Source: Dinoroseobacter sp049800775
GTDB taxonomy: Bacteria; Pseudomonadota; Alphaproteobacteria; Rhodobacterales; Rhodobacteraceae
Assembly (NCBI RefSeq): GCF_049800775.1
Contig: NZ_JBNAFR010000009.1
Coordinates: 62,001 to 126,000, forward strand
DNA: 64,000 nt
Direction of reading: 5' to 3'
Both the position numbers and the translations under genes were made by a program. Positions 17,962-27,300 of the stretch are shown one piece after another (the first letter of the stretch is position 1; each line of letters opens with the position of its first letter). The notes beneath the pieces were generated by a model. That model saw only the letters and a list, made by a program, of their open reading frames with translations. It did not search any database and was not told the origin of the DNA.

Positions 17962-19202
17962 ATCTCGGTCTTCTCTTTCAGGTCGGCGGCGGGCGCGCGC
18001 TTGGCAAGGGCGGCCACATCGCGGGTCGTGACGATCCGCGCGTCGCTGGCATAGGCGGTGTGGTTGTCGGTGATCCGGTCGAGATCGTAAAGGTAGTTCA
18101 CCATCACCCCACCGGATTGGGCTCGGCCATTCTCGGACAGATCCGCCGCCGCATGGAGCGCGTGGATCAGCGCGCCGTTGCCCAGATGGAAGCGGGCCAC
18201 CGGGTCGCGCGGACCCGCCCCGCGCCCCTTGACCTGGGTCAGGTAATGGGCGGCCAGGGCGCGCTGCGCCTCGGGGGCTTCGGGCCAGTCCAGACCGGCC
18301 TCGGCCACCCAGCCCTTCAGCCCCGGCAGCGGCGAGAGGGTGACGAAATTCGAGATCTGCGGCAATTCCCGCTGCAGGTCGCGCACCACCTGCTTGATCA
18401 GAAAGTTCCCGAAGGAGATCCCGGCGAGCCCCGCCTGACAATTCGAGATCGAATAGAACGCCGCCGTGGTCGCCTGCGCCGGGTCCATCTCGACCCGTTC
18501 CGCCGCAAGCAGAGCCTGGATCGAGCCGGGCACCCCGTCGAGCAGGGCGACCTCGACGAAGATCAGAGGCTCATCGGGCATGGCCGGGTGGAAGAACGCG
18601 AAACAGCGGCGGTCCTCAGGTTCCAGCCGTCGGCGCAGGTCGTCCCAGCTGTCGATGGCGTGGACAGCTTCATAGGCGATGATCTTCTCGAGGATATGGG
18701 CCGGGCTTTCCCAGGTGATGGGACGCAGCACCAGAAAGCCGCGGTTGAACCAGCTTTTGAAGAGATGCCGGAAGTCGAGATCGACGCGTGCCAGCGCCGG
18801 GTCCTCACCCAGCATGCTCAGCAGATCGGCGCGCATGGCCACAAGCTGTGCCGTGGCGCCCTGTACCTGGTTCAGACGCCGGGCCAGCTCTTGCCGGGGC
18901 GGCTCACTCAGGGCCGCGAACCGGCGATAGGCCCTCGCATCGCGGTCCGTGCCGAAGGCGGCCAATGCCTCCTCCAGAGCGGCGAGGTCGAGATCCATCT
19001 CCTCGGCGAGGAAGCGAAACCAGTCCTGTCGTTCGTCCCGCCCCGCCGCCGCGTAGCGATCGAGCAGGGCATGGGCCAGCGCGCCGCCCGTCCCCTCGGC
19101 CCGGGTCTCAACGAGGGCGCGGCTAAGCTCGGGCAGGGAGCGGCCATCGGGCGCACCGGCCCTGTAGCGCCGCTCAAAGAGCGTGCCGAGGAGATCCGCC
19201 AT
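17958..19202 (-). CDS. matA: Malonyl-CoA decarboxylase
   Basis: Converts malonyl-CoA to acetyl-CoA and CO2. The 414-residue chain has the helical N-terminal domain and the GNAT-like catalytic domain: FFHPAMPDEPLIFVEVAL, STTAAFYSISNCQAGLAG-type segment near 265, NFVTLSPLPGLKGW (conserved Ser), FHLGNGALIHAL and GVMVNYLYDL. An ATG at 19202 lies six nt after the permease stop; a TTG at 19211 is the alternative and would overlap it. It sits between the TRAP permease and matB and is coupled to matB. Confidence 0.93.
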   Translation of the reverse strand: MADLLGTLFERRYRAGAPDGRSLPELSRALVETRAEGTGGALAHALLDRYAAAGRDERQDWFRFLAEEMDLDLAALEEALAAFGTDRDARAYRRFAALSEPPRQELARRLNQVQGATAQLVAMRADLLSMLGEDPALARVDLDFRHLFKSWFNRGFLVLRPITWESPAHILEKIIAYEAVHAIDSWDDLRRRLEPEDRRCFAFFHPAMPDEPLIFVEVALLDGVPGSIQALLAAERVEMDPAQATTAAFYSISNCQAGLAGISFGNFLIKQVVRDLQRELPQISNFVTLSPLPGLKGWVAEAGLDWPEAPEAQRALAAHYLTQVKGRGAGPRDPVARFHLGNGALIHALHAAADLSENGRAQSGGVMVNYLYDLDRITDNHTAYASDARIVTTRDVAALAKRAPAADLKEKTEI

Positions 19203-19207
19203 CACGC

Positions 19208-20524
19208 TCAAAAGCTGGGCCCCATCACCGCGTCAGGCAGCCATGTGGCGATGCCCGGGAAGACGCACAGGATCAGGATCGCGATCACCATGCAGGCCAC
19301 GAAGGGCAGCGAACCCATCAGGATGGTCTTGAGCTTGATGTCCGGCGCGATGCCGTTGATCACATAAAGGTTCAGACCCACGGGCGGCGAGATCAGCCCG
19401 ATCTCCATGTTGATCGTCAGGATCACCGCGAACCAGATCGGGTCGAATCCGGCGGTGGTGATGATCGGCAACAGCACCGGCGCCGTCATCAGGATCACCG
19501 CCACGGGCGGCAGGAAGAAGCCCGCGACCAGAAGGAAGACATTGATCGCCGCCATCAGGACCCAGCGATTGACCTCCAGCGTGCCGATCCACTCGGCAAT
19601 GGCCTGGGTGATGAAGAGGCTCGAGAGCATGTAGGAAAACACGCCCGCCGCGGCGATGATGAAGAGGATCATCACGCTTTCCTTGGTACTGTCGCGCAGC
19701 ACCGTCCAGAGCGCGGAAGGCGCCCAGAGCTTGTAGATGATCATCGCGATCAGCAGGCACAGGAGGGCCCCCACCGCCGCCGTCTCGGAGGGTGTCGCGA
19801 TCCCGCCATACATGGCGTAGAGCACGCCGATGATGATCCCGATAAAGGGCAGGACGCGGGGCAGGATCTCGAGCTTTTCCTTCCAAGTATAGACCGTGCG
19901 GGACATCACGGCGGTGTTCCCGGATTTCCACGTGGAATAGAGTGACCAGGCCATGAAAAGTCCGACCAGCAGCAGCCCGGGAAAGACCCCGGCGAGGAAG
20001 AGGCGGCCAATCGAGGTTTCGGTCGCGATGCCATAGACGATCATGGTGACCGAGGGCGGGATCAGGATGCCCAGCGTGCCCCCCGCCGCGATGGACCCTG
20101 CGGCGACCCCGTCCGGGTAGCCGCGCTTGCGCATCTCGGGAATGCCCATCTTGCCGATGGCGGCACAGGTGGCCGGGCTGGACCCGGACATGGCCGCAAA
20201 CAGCGCGCAGGCCCCGAGGTTGGAAATCACCAGACCACCGGGCACCCGGGTCAGCCAGCGCTCCAACGCCTCATAGAGGTCGGCCCCCGCCCGCGTGGAG
20301 GCAATCGAGGCGCCCATGATGATGAACATCGGGATCGACAGCAGCGCGAAATTGTCGAGCTTGCCGAAGAAGATCTCGGGCATCAGCTCCAGCGAGCGCA
20401 TGCCGTCGAAGACGATCAGGAACCCGGCGGAGACGATCAGCAGGCCAATGGCCACGGAAACGCCGGAGAACAGGACAATGATGGTGGCAAAGGCGACCAA
20501 CGCGCCCAGCGTGAGGGGATCCAT
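19208..20524 (-). CDS. matM: TRAP transporter large permease (DctM type), probable malonate uptake
   Basis: Twelve-helix integral membrane component of a tripartite periplasmic transporter, 438 residues. Typical DctM features: N-terminal LVAFATIIVLFSGVSVAIGL, conserved FGKLDNFALLSIPMFIIMG, GSSPATCAAIGKMGIPEM, GGTLGILIPPSVTMIVYG and SPPVGLNLYVINGIA. The start overlaps the small permease stop by one base (TAATG). The position directly before malonyl-CoA decarboxylase and synthetase indicates malonate as substrate, as in the matPQMAB set of Sinorhizobium; that is inference from context. Confidence 0.9.
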   Translation of the reverse strand: MDPLTLGALVAFATIIVLFSGVSVAIGLLIVSAGFLIVFDGMRSLELMPEIFFGKLDNFALLSIPMFIIMGASIASTRAGADLYEALERWLTRVPGGLVISNLGACALFAAMSGSSPATCAAIGKMGIPEMRKRGYPDGVAAGSIAAGGTLGILIPPSVTMIVYGIATETSIGRLFLAGVFPGLLLVGLFMAWSLYSTWKSGNTAVMSRTVYTWKEKLEILPRVLPFIGIIIGVLYAMYGGIATPSETAAVGALLCLLIAMIIYKLWAPSALWTVLRDSTKESVMILFIIAAAGVFSYMLSSLFITQAIAEWIGTLEVNRWVLMAAINVFLLVAGFFLPPVAVILMTAPVLLPIITTAGFDPIWFAVILTINMEIGLISPPVGLNLYVINGIAPDIKLKTILMGSLPFVACMVIAILILCVFPGIATWLPDAVMGPSF

Positions 20525-21075
20525 TACGCGTCCTCCTCAAGTCCGAATGGCGTATCGATCCGCAGCAGGACCGCCACCAGATCGGCGATGAGCTGCAGCA
20601 TCAGCAGGCCAAAGCCCAGCGGGATCGCGAGATAGGGAATCCAGAGCTTCGGGCCCCAGACCGTGTCCGAGCGCCAGCCCCGATCCCAAGCGAAATGCCA
20701 GTATTCGAACCCGTAGAACAGCATGACCCCGATGATCAGGATCGACATGCTCAGGGTGAAGATCGCCATGCCCCGGCGCAGGCGCGGGCCCATCATCAGT
20801 GGGATCAGATCCACATTCACATGCCCGCGCAGGCGCTGGACATAAGGCAGCCCGATCAGGGTCGCGGCCACTACGAGGTAGATCACCGCCTCGGTCTGCC
20901 ACACCGTCGAGCCGTTCAGCACGAAGCGGATGAAGATCATCTGGCAGGTCAGGCCGACCGCGATGACAATCATCGAAGCCGAGAGCCAACCGGCGAGTGT
21001 CGAGAGAGCTGCCACAGCCTTCAGGAAGGGGTTTCCCCCTGTCCGGGCCACGGCAGCAGAGCTTTGCCCTGCCAT
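20524..21075 (-). CDS. matQ: TRAP transporter small permease (DctQ type)
   Basis: Four-helix DctQ-like membrane subunit of 183 residues that links binding protein and large permease. Helices: LSTLAGWLSASMIVIAVGL, VYLVVAATLIGLPYV, a third around LSMSILIIGVMLFYG, and LAIPLGFGLLMLQLIADLVA near the C-terminus; RGHVNVDLIP between helices 2 and 3 is a characteristic DctQ loop. Its stop overlaps the matM start. A GC-rich hairpin separates it from the binding-protein gene upstream. Confidence 0.88.
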   Translation of the reverse strand: MAGQSSAAVARTGGNPFLKAVAALSTLAGWLSASMIVIAVGLTCQMIFIRFVLNGSTVWQTEAVIYLVVAATLIGLPYVQRLRGHVNVDLIPLMMGPRLRRGMAIFTLSMSILIIGVMLFYGFEYWHFAWDRGWRSDTVWGPKLWIPYLAIPLGFGLLMLQLIADLVAVLLRIDTPFGLEEDA

Positions 21076-21109
21076 GGACTGACCTCAGTTCTTGGAATTC
21101 CGGGGAATA

Positions 21110-21132
21110 GGGGCGGCGGCGGGCGCCGCCCC
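21110..21132 (-). promoter_or_regulatory. Intercistronic hairpin after the TRAP binding-protein gene
   Basis: Perfect 9-bp stem GGGGCGGCG/CGCCGCCCC with five-base loop, 18 nt downstream of the matP stop and without a T-run. Such hairpins usually protect the upstream message from 3' exonucleases, giving more binding protein than permease. Confidence 0.55.
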
Positions 21133-21150
21133 GAGCGGTTCAGCTGTCGA

Positions 21151-22134
21151 TCACTCGACCGACAGCGCCAGATCCAGCAGTTCCTGGCCGCCCGGCGTAT
21201 CCTCGATGAACTTGGCGTAGGAGGTCTCCTGCGCCAGCGAACGCCAGGCGTCGAAGTCTTCCTGGCTCATGGCAGCGATCTCGACCCCGGCCTTTTCAAA
21301 GACTTCCGCCGAGGCGGCGTCCTGCTTCTTGGCTTCTTCGAGGTAGTGCGCCTCGGCCTTGGCGGCCCCGGCCATCAGCGCGGCCTGCTGCGCCTCGTTC
21401 AGCCCGTCAAAGGTGGATTTGTTCATCAGAAGCGGCTGATACATGAACCACAGTGCGAAATCCGAGGCCGGCGTGTAGCAGGCGACCTGCTCGTAGATCC
21501 GGTAGGACACAAACGAGCTCGACGAGGTATTCGCCGCGTTCAGAACGCCGGTCTGCATCGCATTGTAGATCTCGGAGCTGGCCATGGAGGCGATGGACGC
21601 ACCCGCGCCCGCCAGCATCTGCTCGAACGCCTTGCCCGCCGCGCGGGTCTGCATTCCCTGCACATCGGACGGCGCCGTGATGCACTTGTCCTTGCCGACA
21701 AAACCGCCAGCCAGATAGCCATGGACCAGAACCATCACGTCATCTTCGGCCATCTTGGCCTCGATCGCGTCCATGAAAGCACTCTCATTGAGACGCGCGG
21801 CATGGTCATGGTTCTTCACCAGCCCTGGCATCAGGGTCAGGTTGAACGCCGGCTGCTGTCCGCCTGCATAGCTGAGCGGAAAGACCGTCATGTCGAGCTG
21901 TCCGCGCGACAGGGGCTTGTACTGCTCCCGGGCCTTGAAGAGCGATTGCGAACCGAAGATCTTGATCTCGAGATCCACATCCGCCGCGGCCACTTCATCG
22001 GCCACGATCTGGGCGACCTGATGACGGATATCCTTGTTCGACCACTGATGCGACAGGCGCAATTCGGTTGCCCCCGCAGTGGTGGCCAATCCCAGGGCTG
22101 TTGCCGCAACGGCGGCCAGCAAAGATGATTTCAT
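21151..22134 (-). CDS. matP: TRAP transporter solute-binding protein (DctP family)
   Basis: Periplasmic substrate-binding protein of 327 residues with signal peptide (KSSLLAAVAATALGLATTAGA, cleavage after AGA). DctP-family landmarks: LRLSHQWSNKDIRHQVAQ, LEIKIFGSQSLFKAREQYK, DMTVFPLSYAGGQQPAFNL, and the conserved Arg in QTRAAGKAFEQML that grips a carboxylate. Consistent with a dicarboxylate such as malonate. First gene of the operon; it has an excellent AGGGAGGA ribosome site and a promoter with an overlapping operator upstream. Confidence 0.9.
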   Translation of the reverse strand: MKSSLLAAVAATALGLATTAGATELRLSHQWSNKDIRHQVAQIVADEVAAADVDLEIKIFGSQSLFKAREQYKPLSRGQLDMTVFPLSYAGGQQPAFNLTLMPGLVKNHDHAARLNESAFMDAIEAKMAEDDVMVLVHGYLAGGFVGKDKCITAPSDVQGMQTRAAGKAFEQMLAGAGASIASMASSEIYNAMQTGVLNAANTSSSSFVSYRIYEQVACYTPASDFALWFMYQPLLMNKSTFDGLNEAQQAALMAGAAKAEAHYLEEAKKQDAASAEVFEKAGVEIAAMSQEDFDAWRSLAQETSYAKFIEDTPGGQELLDLALSVE

Positions 22135-22185
22135 GTCGTTTCCTCCCTTATCCGCGCCGCATCTCGCTCGGGCGCGCTAACCTTA

Positions 22186-22213
22186 AGCTTAGGGAGGCAC
22201 GGGCAACTGTCAA
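22186..22213 (-). promoter_or_regulatory. Sigma-70 promoter of the malonate operon
   Basis: Minus strand TTGACA (22208-22213), 16-nt spacer, TAAGCT (22186-22191), about 55 nt before the matP ATG. The -35 hexamer lies four bases from the palindromic operator. Confidence 0.65.
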
Positions 22214-22217
22214 TCAT

Positions 22218-22229
22218 ATTGTATACAAT
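22218..22229. promoter_or_regulatory. Palindromic operator ATTGTATACAAT between matP and its GntR regulator
   Basis: A perfect 12-bp palindrome in the 140-bp divergent intergenic region. The TTGTATACAA core fits the TNGTNNNACNA-like sites bound by FCD-subfamily GntR proteins. Its position next to the matP -35 would allow control of both directions. Confidence 0.7.
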
Positions 22230-22274
22230 TTTTGCGCCATTGCATTCTATCGCCATGCGGGGCATCATCCCCGG

Positions 22275-22931
22275 ATGGAGACGCGCCGCGCCGATACCAT
22301 CGCCCTTGAGCTGGAGAACATGATCCTCACCGGCGCCTTCGCCGATGGCGACAGGTTGAACGAGATCAAGCTCGCGGCCCATTTCAACGTCTCCCGCACC
22401 CCGATTCGCGAAGCATTTCATCAACTTGGAACCGCCGGGCTCGTTGAACAAATCCCCCGTCGCGGGGTCTTTGTTCGCCATCCGGGACCGATGGAACTGG
22501 TCGCCCTCTTTGAATACATGGCCGAGCTTGAGGCCGCCTGCGGTCGCCTTGCCGCCCCCCGGATCTCTGAGTCCGCTCTGGCTGCGCTGGAGGCCGCGAA
22601 CGCCACCTGCGCCGAGGCCGTGGCCGCCGGAGACAGCGATGGCTACTATGCCGAGAACGAGCGCTTTCACCGGATCATCTACGCGGAATGTGGCAATTCC
22701 TATCTGCAAAACGACGTGGAACGCCTGCATAAGCGGCTCAAACCCTTCCGCCGGATGCAGTTGCAATTGCGCGGGCGTCTGGCCCAATCCATGGCCGAAC
22801 ACAAACAGATCGTCGCGGCCCTGACCGTCGCCGACGGCGATGCCGCGGCGGCCATCCTGCGCGATCACGTGGCCGTTCAGGGCGAGAAATTCCATCATCT
22901 CCTGGCCGGATTGAAGCAGGTCGCCGAATAA
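22275..22931 (+). CDS. GntR family regulator (FCD subfamily) of the malonate operon
   Basis: A 218-residue regulator. Winged helix-turn-helix at about 5-70 (ALELENMILTGAFADGDRLN, FNVSRTPIREAFHQLGTAGLV) and an FCD domain with metal-site residues in ENERFHRIIYAE and the C-terminal RDHVAVQGEKFHHLL. It is transcribed divergently from the TRAP/malonyl-CoA genes with a palindromic operator between, so it is the likely malonate-responsive regulator (counterpart of MatR/GtrA). The ATG at 22275 is chosen because the preceding in-frame sequence runs through the operator. Confidence 0.88.
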   Translation: METRRADTIALELENMILTGAFADGDRLNEIKLAAHFNVSRTPIREAFHQLGTAGLVEQIPRRGVFVRHPGPMELVALFEYMAELEAACGRLAAPRISESALAALEAANATCAEAVAAGDSDGYYAENERFHRIIYAECGNSYLQNDVERLHKRLKPFRRMQLQLRGRLAQSMAEHKQIVAALTVADGDAAAAILRDHVAVQGEKFHHLLAGLKQVAE

Positions 22932-23043
22932 ACGCGCGCCTTTCCACCGCCCCGGGATTTGAGATCAGCTGTTTTTTGCGCTAAAGCTCGCCGTCGACCA
23001 TCCCGTGGGTGGATTTCAGGACGAGTTTGTTAGGTACGCAGGG

Positions 23044-23361
23044 ATGACAGAGATTTTCACAGATCGCATGATCGCGTCGGTGTTGGAACGTGTGGCCAGC
23101 GCCGAGGGCGTCGATTATGAGCTGGCCCGCGCCTTGGCCGAGGAGTTCCCCGAGGCCAGCGGCCTCGCCCTCGTCTTCGCGATCACCTCGGCCGCCAGCG
23201 GGCTGGAGGATATGTCCGGCGACGCCAAGGTCCCCGCGCTCTACCGTCTGGCCGCAATGATCGCCGCGGATCTGTTTGCCTATGAGGCGCGCAACGCGCC
23301 CCTCCCCGATGGCGAGACCCTGCGCGCGCTCTGGCTCTCGGAATTGCCCGGTCAGGACTGA
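23044..23361 (+). CDS. Hypothetical protein, small acidic
   Basis: No family recognised. The 105-residue product is soluble and mainly helical and acidic: ASVLERVASAEGVDYELARALAEEFPEASGLALVFAITSAASG, then VPALYRLAAMIAADLFAYEA. No signal peptide or cysteine motif. The ATG at 23044 has only a weak GCAGGG site. Its 3' end overlaps the 3' end of rpe on the other strand by ten bases. Clean codon usage and unbroken length favour a real gene. Confidence 0.6.
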   Translation: MTEIFTDRMIASVLERVASAEGVDYELARALAEEFPEASGLALVFAITSAASGLEDMSGDAKVPALYRLAAMIAADLFAYEARNAPLPDGETLRALWLSELPGQD

Positions 23362-24041
23362 GCGGCTTCGGCGGCGGCCCGGATCGCCGCAATATTTGCG
23401 CCGTACGGGGCCGGATCAGACACCGATCCCCCCTTGAACACGGCGGATCCGGCCACCAGCACATCCGCCCCGGCCGCGGCCACCAGAGGTGCCGTGGTTG
23501 GGGTCACGCCGCCATCGATTTCGATATGGATCGGACGGTCCCCGATCATCGCGCGCAAGTCGCGGATCTTGGCGCTCAGATCGATGAATTTCTGCCCGCC
23601 AAAGCCCGGGTTGACGGTCATCACGCAGACCAGATCCACCATATCCAGCAGATGGGCCACATCACCAAGTCCGGTCCCCGGGTTCAGCGCGAGCCCCGCC
23701 TTGGCCCCCGCCCCGCGGATCGCCTGCAGGGTGCGGTGAATATGGGGTCCCGCCTCCAGATGGGCGGTGATCACATCCGCCCCGGATTGTGCGAAAGCCT
23801 CGATATAGGGATCGACCGGTGCGATCATCAGATGGACATCCATCACCCCCTTTATATGCGGCCGGATCGCGGCACAGGTCGCCGGGCCAAAGGTGATGTT
23901 CGGCACGAAATGCCCATCCATCACATCCACATGAACCCAATCCGCGCCCTGCGCTTCGACGGCGGCACATTCCGCGCCAAAATTTGCGAAATCAGCGGCC
24001 AGGATGGACGGGGCGATCTTGATCGAGCGGTCAAAAGCCAT
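23352..24041 (-). CDS. rpe: Ribulose-phosphate 3-epimerase
   Basis: Interconverts ribulose 5-phosphate and xylulose 5-phosphate (pentose phosphate pathway). TIM-barrel protein of 229 residues with all signatures: KIAPSILAADFANFGAE, WVHVDVMDGHFVPNITFGP (metal His and catalytic Asp), DVHLMIAPVDPYIEAF, VMTVNPGFGGQKFI and IEIDGGVTPTTA with the second catalytic Asp. An AAGGAGA ribosome site precedes the ATG. The region upstream of it is disturbed by an assembly gap. Confidence 0.97.
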   Translation of the reverse strand: MAFDRSIKIAPSILAADFANFGAECAAVEAQGADWVHVDVMDGHFVPNITFGPATCAAIRPHIKGVMDVHLMIAPVDPYIEAFAQSGADVITAHLEAGPHIHRTLQAIRGAGAKAGLALNPGTGLGDVAHLLDMVDLVCVMTVNPGFGGQKFIDLSAKIRDLRAMIGDRPIHIEIDGGVTPTTAPLVAAAGADVLVAGSAVFKGGSVSDPAPYGANIAAIRAAAEAAQS

Positions 24042-24101
24042 GGGCGGTCTCCTTTGCGCGCTCCTTAGCTCGCGCAGCAGCGGGGATCAATCGGCCCGCC
24101 C

Positions 24102-24124
24102 CTTCATTGTTCCTGAAATACTCC
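24102..24124 (-). repeat. Dispersed AT-rich repeat, copy 1
   Basis: On the minus strand this reads GGAGTATTT, CAGGAACA, ATGAAG, closely matching copies at 38356 and 44703. It lies in the space between the rpe start and the alpha-mannosidase 3' end. Confidence 0.7.
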
Positions 24125-24317
24125 GGGGGGCGGCCCGGCACGGGCCGTGGGGGGCGGGCCCCCCCCCCCCCCCCCATCAAACACCCACCCGCAGGACCCG
24201 CACCGACACGATCACGGAGGGTNNNNNNNNNNCGGGCCCCCCCCTTTTTGTGTCCCTCATCCGGGGGGGGGGGGGGCGGGGGGGGGGGGGGGGGGCCCCC
24301 CCCCCCTCCACACCCGC
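24125..24317. other. Unreliable sequence around an assembly gap (N-run 24223-24232)
   Basis: Ten Ns flanked by long G and C homopolymers (24157-24174, 24262-24306). The 48 nt left of the Ns (24175-24222) match the 48 nt at 24318-24365, the 3' end of the alpha-mannosidase gene, at 42 of 48 positions without indels. This is a low-quality copy of the other contig end, so the contigs probably overlap. No biology should be read from this stretch. Confidence 0.9.
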
Positions 24318-24319
24318 CT

Positions 24320-27300
24320 TCAAACACCAACCGGCAGGACCCGCAGCGACACGATCTCGTAGGGTGTCAGATCCACCGTCACCACCCGGCCCCGCAGCGC
24401 GAGCGGCCCCAGATCCTCCTCCAGAATGGTGACCTGCCGCACCTCCGAGACATCGAAGCCAAAGCGCAAGTCCACCGGCCCCCGCGTGCGCTCATTCTCG
24501 AAGATCCGCACGATGTAGCCACGCCCATCCTCGGCCCGCTTGACCGTCTCGACCACGGTCGAGAACCCTGACACGCCCACCATCTGGACCAGCGGCTCCG
24601 CCCCTTGCCCGCCCGACACAGGACGGCACAGCACCGGATTGTTCAGGACATAACCGCTCTCGGTCACATCGGACCGCCAGTTCCCTTCGTGGGGCAAGAG
24701 CGCATAGGTCATCTCATGGTGGCCCTGGTCCTGCTCCGGATCCGGCATGGTCGCGGATTTCAGCAGGCTGAGCCGCATGACATTGTCCCGGATATCATAG
24801 CCATATTTGCAGTCATTGAGCAGGGCGACACCGTAATTCCCCTCGCTCAGATCCGCCCATTTATGCCCGACACTCTCGAACCGCGCCCAGTCCCAACTGG
24901 TGTTGGAATGGGTGGTCCGCTCGGTATTGCCGAACTGGATGTCATAGGTGGCGCGCGGGCTAAAAATCGCGACCGGAAAGGCGCATTTCAGCAGGATGTG
25001 GGAGGCGCGCCAATCCACATCCGTCTTGAACTCGATTCGTTTGGAGTTGTGATGCAGGCAGATCCGCTGGGTGATGGTGGAGCCGCGCCAGTGATGCTCC
25101 ACCTCGAGGCTGGCGCGCAAGGGGCCGCGCTCAGTGATCTCGAACCGCACGGGCGCATCAATCACCTCGCAGCGATCCTCGTAAAAGATATCGATGTCCC
25201 AAGCGTCCCAGACCATGGGGCGGTCCTCGAACGCCAGAAGCTGATTGCCGAACGCACCCTCGGCCAGCACCTCGCGCAGGGCGGTCTTGTCGAACACCGA
25301 GACAAGCTGGCCGTTCGGCGCCACGTGCACCCGGATCAGGTCATTCTCAATCACGGCCCCATCGGGGAACTCGGTGATCCGGAGCGCAGTCGGCTCCGGC
25401 GCCTCCTCGGACGGGCCAAGCCCGAGTGCGGCATAGCCCGGCAGAGCCGGCAGGTCGATCAACGTGCCGCCCTCCACGCCTTGGGTCCGCAAGACCCGGC
25501 CCGAGCGCAGATCCGCAAGGCCCGAGACCGCCGCCCCGATCCAGCCGATCCGGTCCACGGAGAACCCCGTGGGGTTCACGGCCATGACCTCGGCTTCCGC
25601 GGGCATCTGCGTGCCAAGCGCCTCCAGTGCGGTCTCCCGCAGGGCCGTGCCCGTCTCCATCACCTTCGCATAGTCGCGCTCCGCATCCGCGAAGACCTCG
25701 GTGATCGAGGTGCCCGGCAGAATGTCGTGGAACTGGTTCAGAAGGACCAGCTTCCACGCCTCCTCCAGCGCGGTGGCAGGATACTCCGCCCCCGTGGTCA
25801 GCCCGGCGAGGCTGGCGAGAAACTCAACATCGTGGAGCAGGACCTCCGCCTTGCGATTGGCCCGCTTGATCCGCGCCTGGCTCGTCAGAGTACCCCGGTG
25901 CAGCTCTAGATAGAACTCCCCGGACCATGTGGGCAGGTCATGGGCGACCTCGGCCTCCACCCGTTCAAAGAAATCGCGCACCTTGCCCATGCGCACCCGC
26001 GGCGTGCCCGGCAGCGCGTCATAGGCCCGGGCCGCATCGATCAGCTCCCGCGTCGGGCCACCGCCACCATCGCCATAGCCGAAACAGGTGATCAGCTCCT
26101 GATGCAGGTGCTTCTGGCGGAAATTCTCCCATGTGCCAAAGACCTCGCGCGCGGTCATCTCGGCCTTGTAGGTCGTGGGATGGGGCAGGTATTGCACCGT
26201 CGAGGGCGTTGTCAGGAAATGGCTCAGCACGCGAGATCCGTCGATCCCCTCCCACCAGAAAAGCTGGTTGGGCATCTGGTTATACTGGTTCCAGTTCAGC
26301 TTGTTGGCCACGAACCATTTCATCCCGGCCTGCTTCATCAGCTGCGGCAGGGCGGCAGTGAAGCCGAACGTATCCGGCAGCCAGAGCACGGGCGTCTCGG
26401 CCCCCTCGCCAAACTGGTCGCGGTAATAGCGCCGTCCGTACATGAGCTGCCGCACAAGGCTCTCACCGCCCGCAAGGTTGCAATCAGGCTCGACCCACAT
26501 GCCGCCCATGGGCTCCCACCGCCCTTCGGCCACGCGCGCCTTGATGCCTTCGAAGACCTGCGGATAATCCTGCGCGGTCATCTCGTAGAGCACGGGCTGG
26601 GATTGGCTGAAATGGTAGTCCGGGTATTCCTCCATCAATGCCAGCACGTTCGAGAAACTGCGCCCGCATTTGCGCCGGGTCTGATCCACCTGCCAGAGAT
26701 AGGCGATATCAATATGGGCGTGGCCGATGGCGAGGATGTCGACCTCCATCTCGCCGCGATACCCTTCGAGCGTTTCGCGGAACACATCCAGCGCTGCGGG
26801 CACGCTGTCGTAGAACGCATCCCCGCGGATCGGGTCGCGCGTGTCCAGCGCCTTGAAGCACAGATCGAGCGCGCGCAGGATCCGGCCCCGCGCGGTGTTG
26901 CCCTCCTCCATATGCCCCGCCACGTCGAGCGCGCGGGTCACTAACGCCACCAGCTCCCGCGTGGGCGTGTCGATCTCGACCACCGCGCAGGGCTTCATGA
27001 AGAGCTTCTGCTTGGAGTTGCGATCCGGGGGCCAGCCGCTCAGCCCCGTCCAACCATGGAGCGCGAGGCTGTGACGCCCACCATCGCAGTGCTCCGGGCT
27101 GAGATAGATCTCGTGATGCTGCCGGTCCGCCGAGGCGCAGCTGACCCCGTCGATATAGGCCAACCCCTCCGGGTGGCAGAAGATATCCCCCGCAACCCCC
27201 AGCGGCAGGTGCAACGCGACCGGGCCATGGGTGCCAAACCCCTCGGGCACAGCAAAGACCGAACGCAGGACGAAATCCTGGCTCCAATCGCCCCAATAGC

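Noticed and set aside
24157..24306. G/C homopolymer tracts as a regulatory or recombination site
   Set aside because: They flank an N-run and a degraded copy of the neighbouring gene end, so they are sequencing or assembly artefacts.
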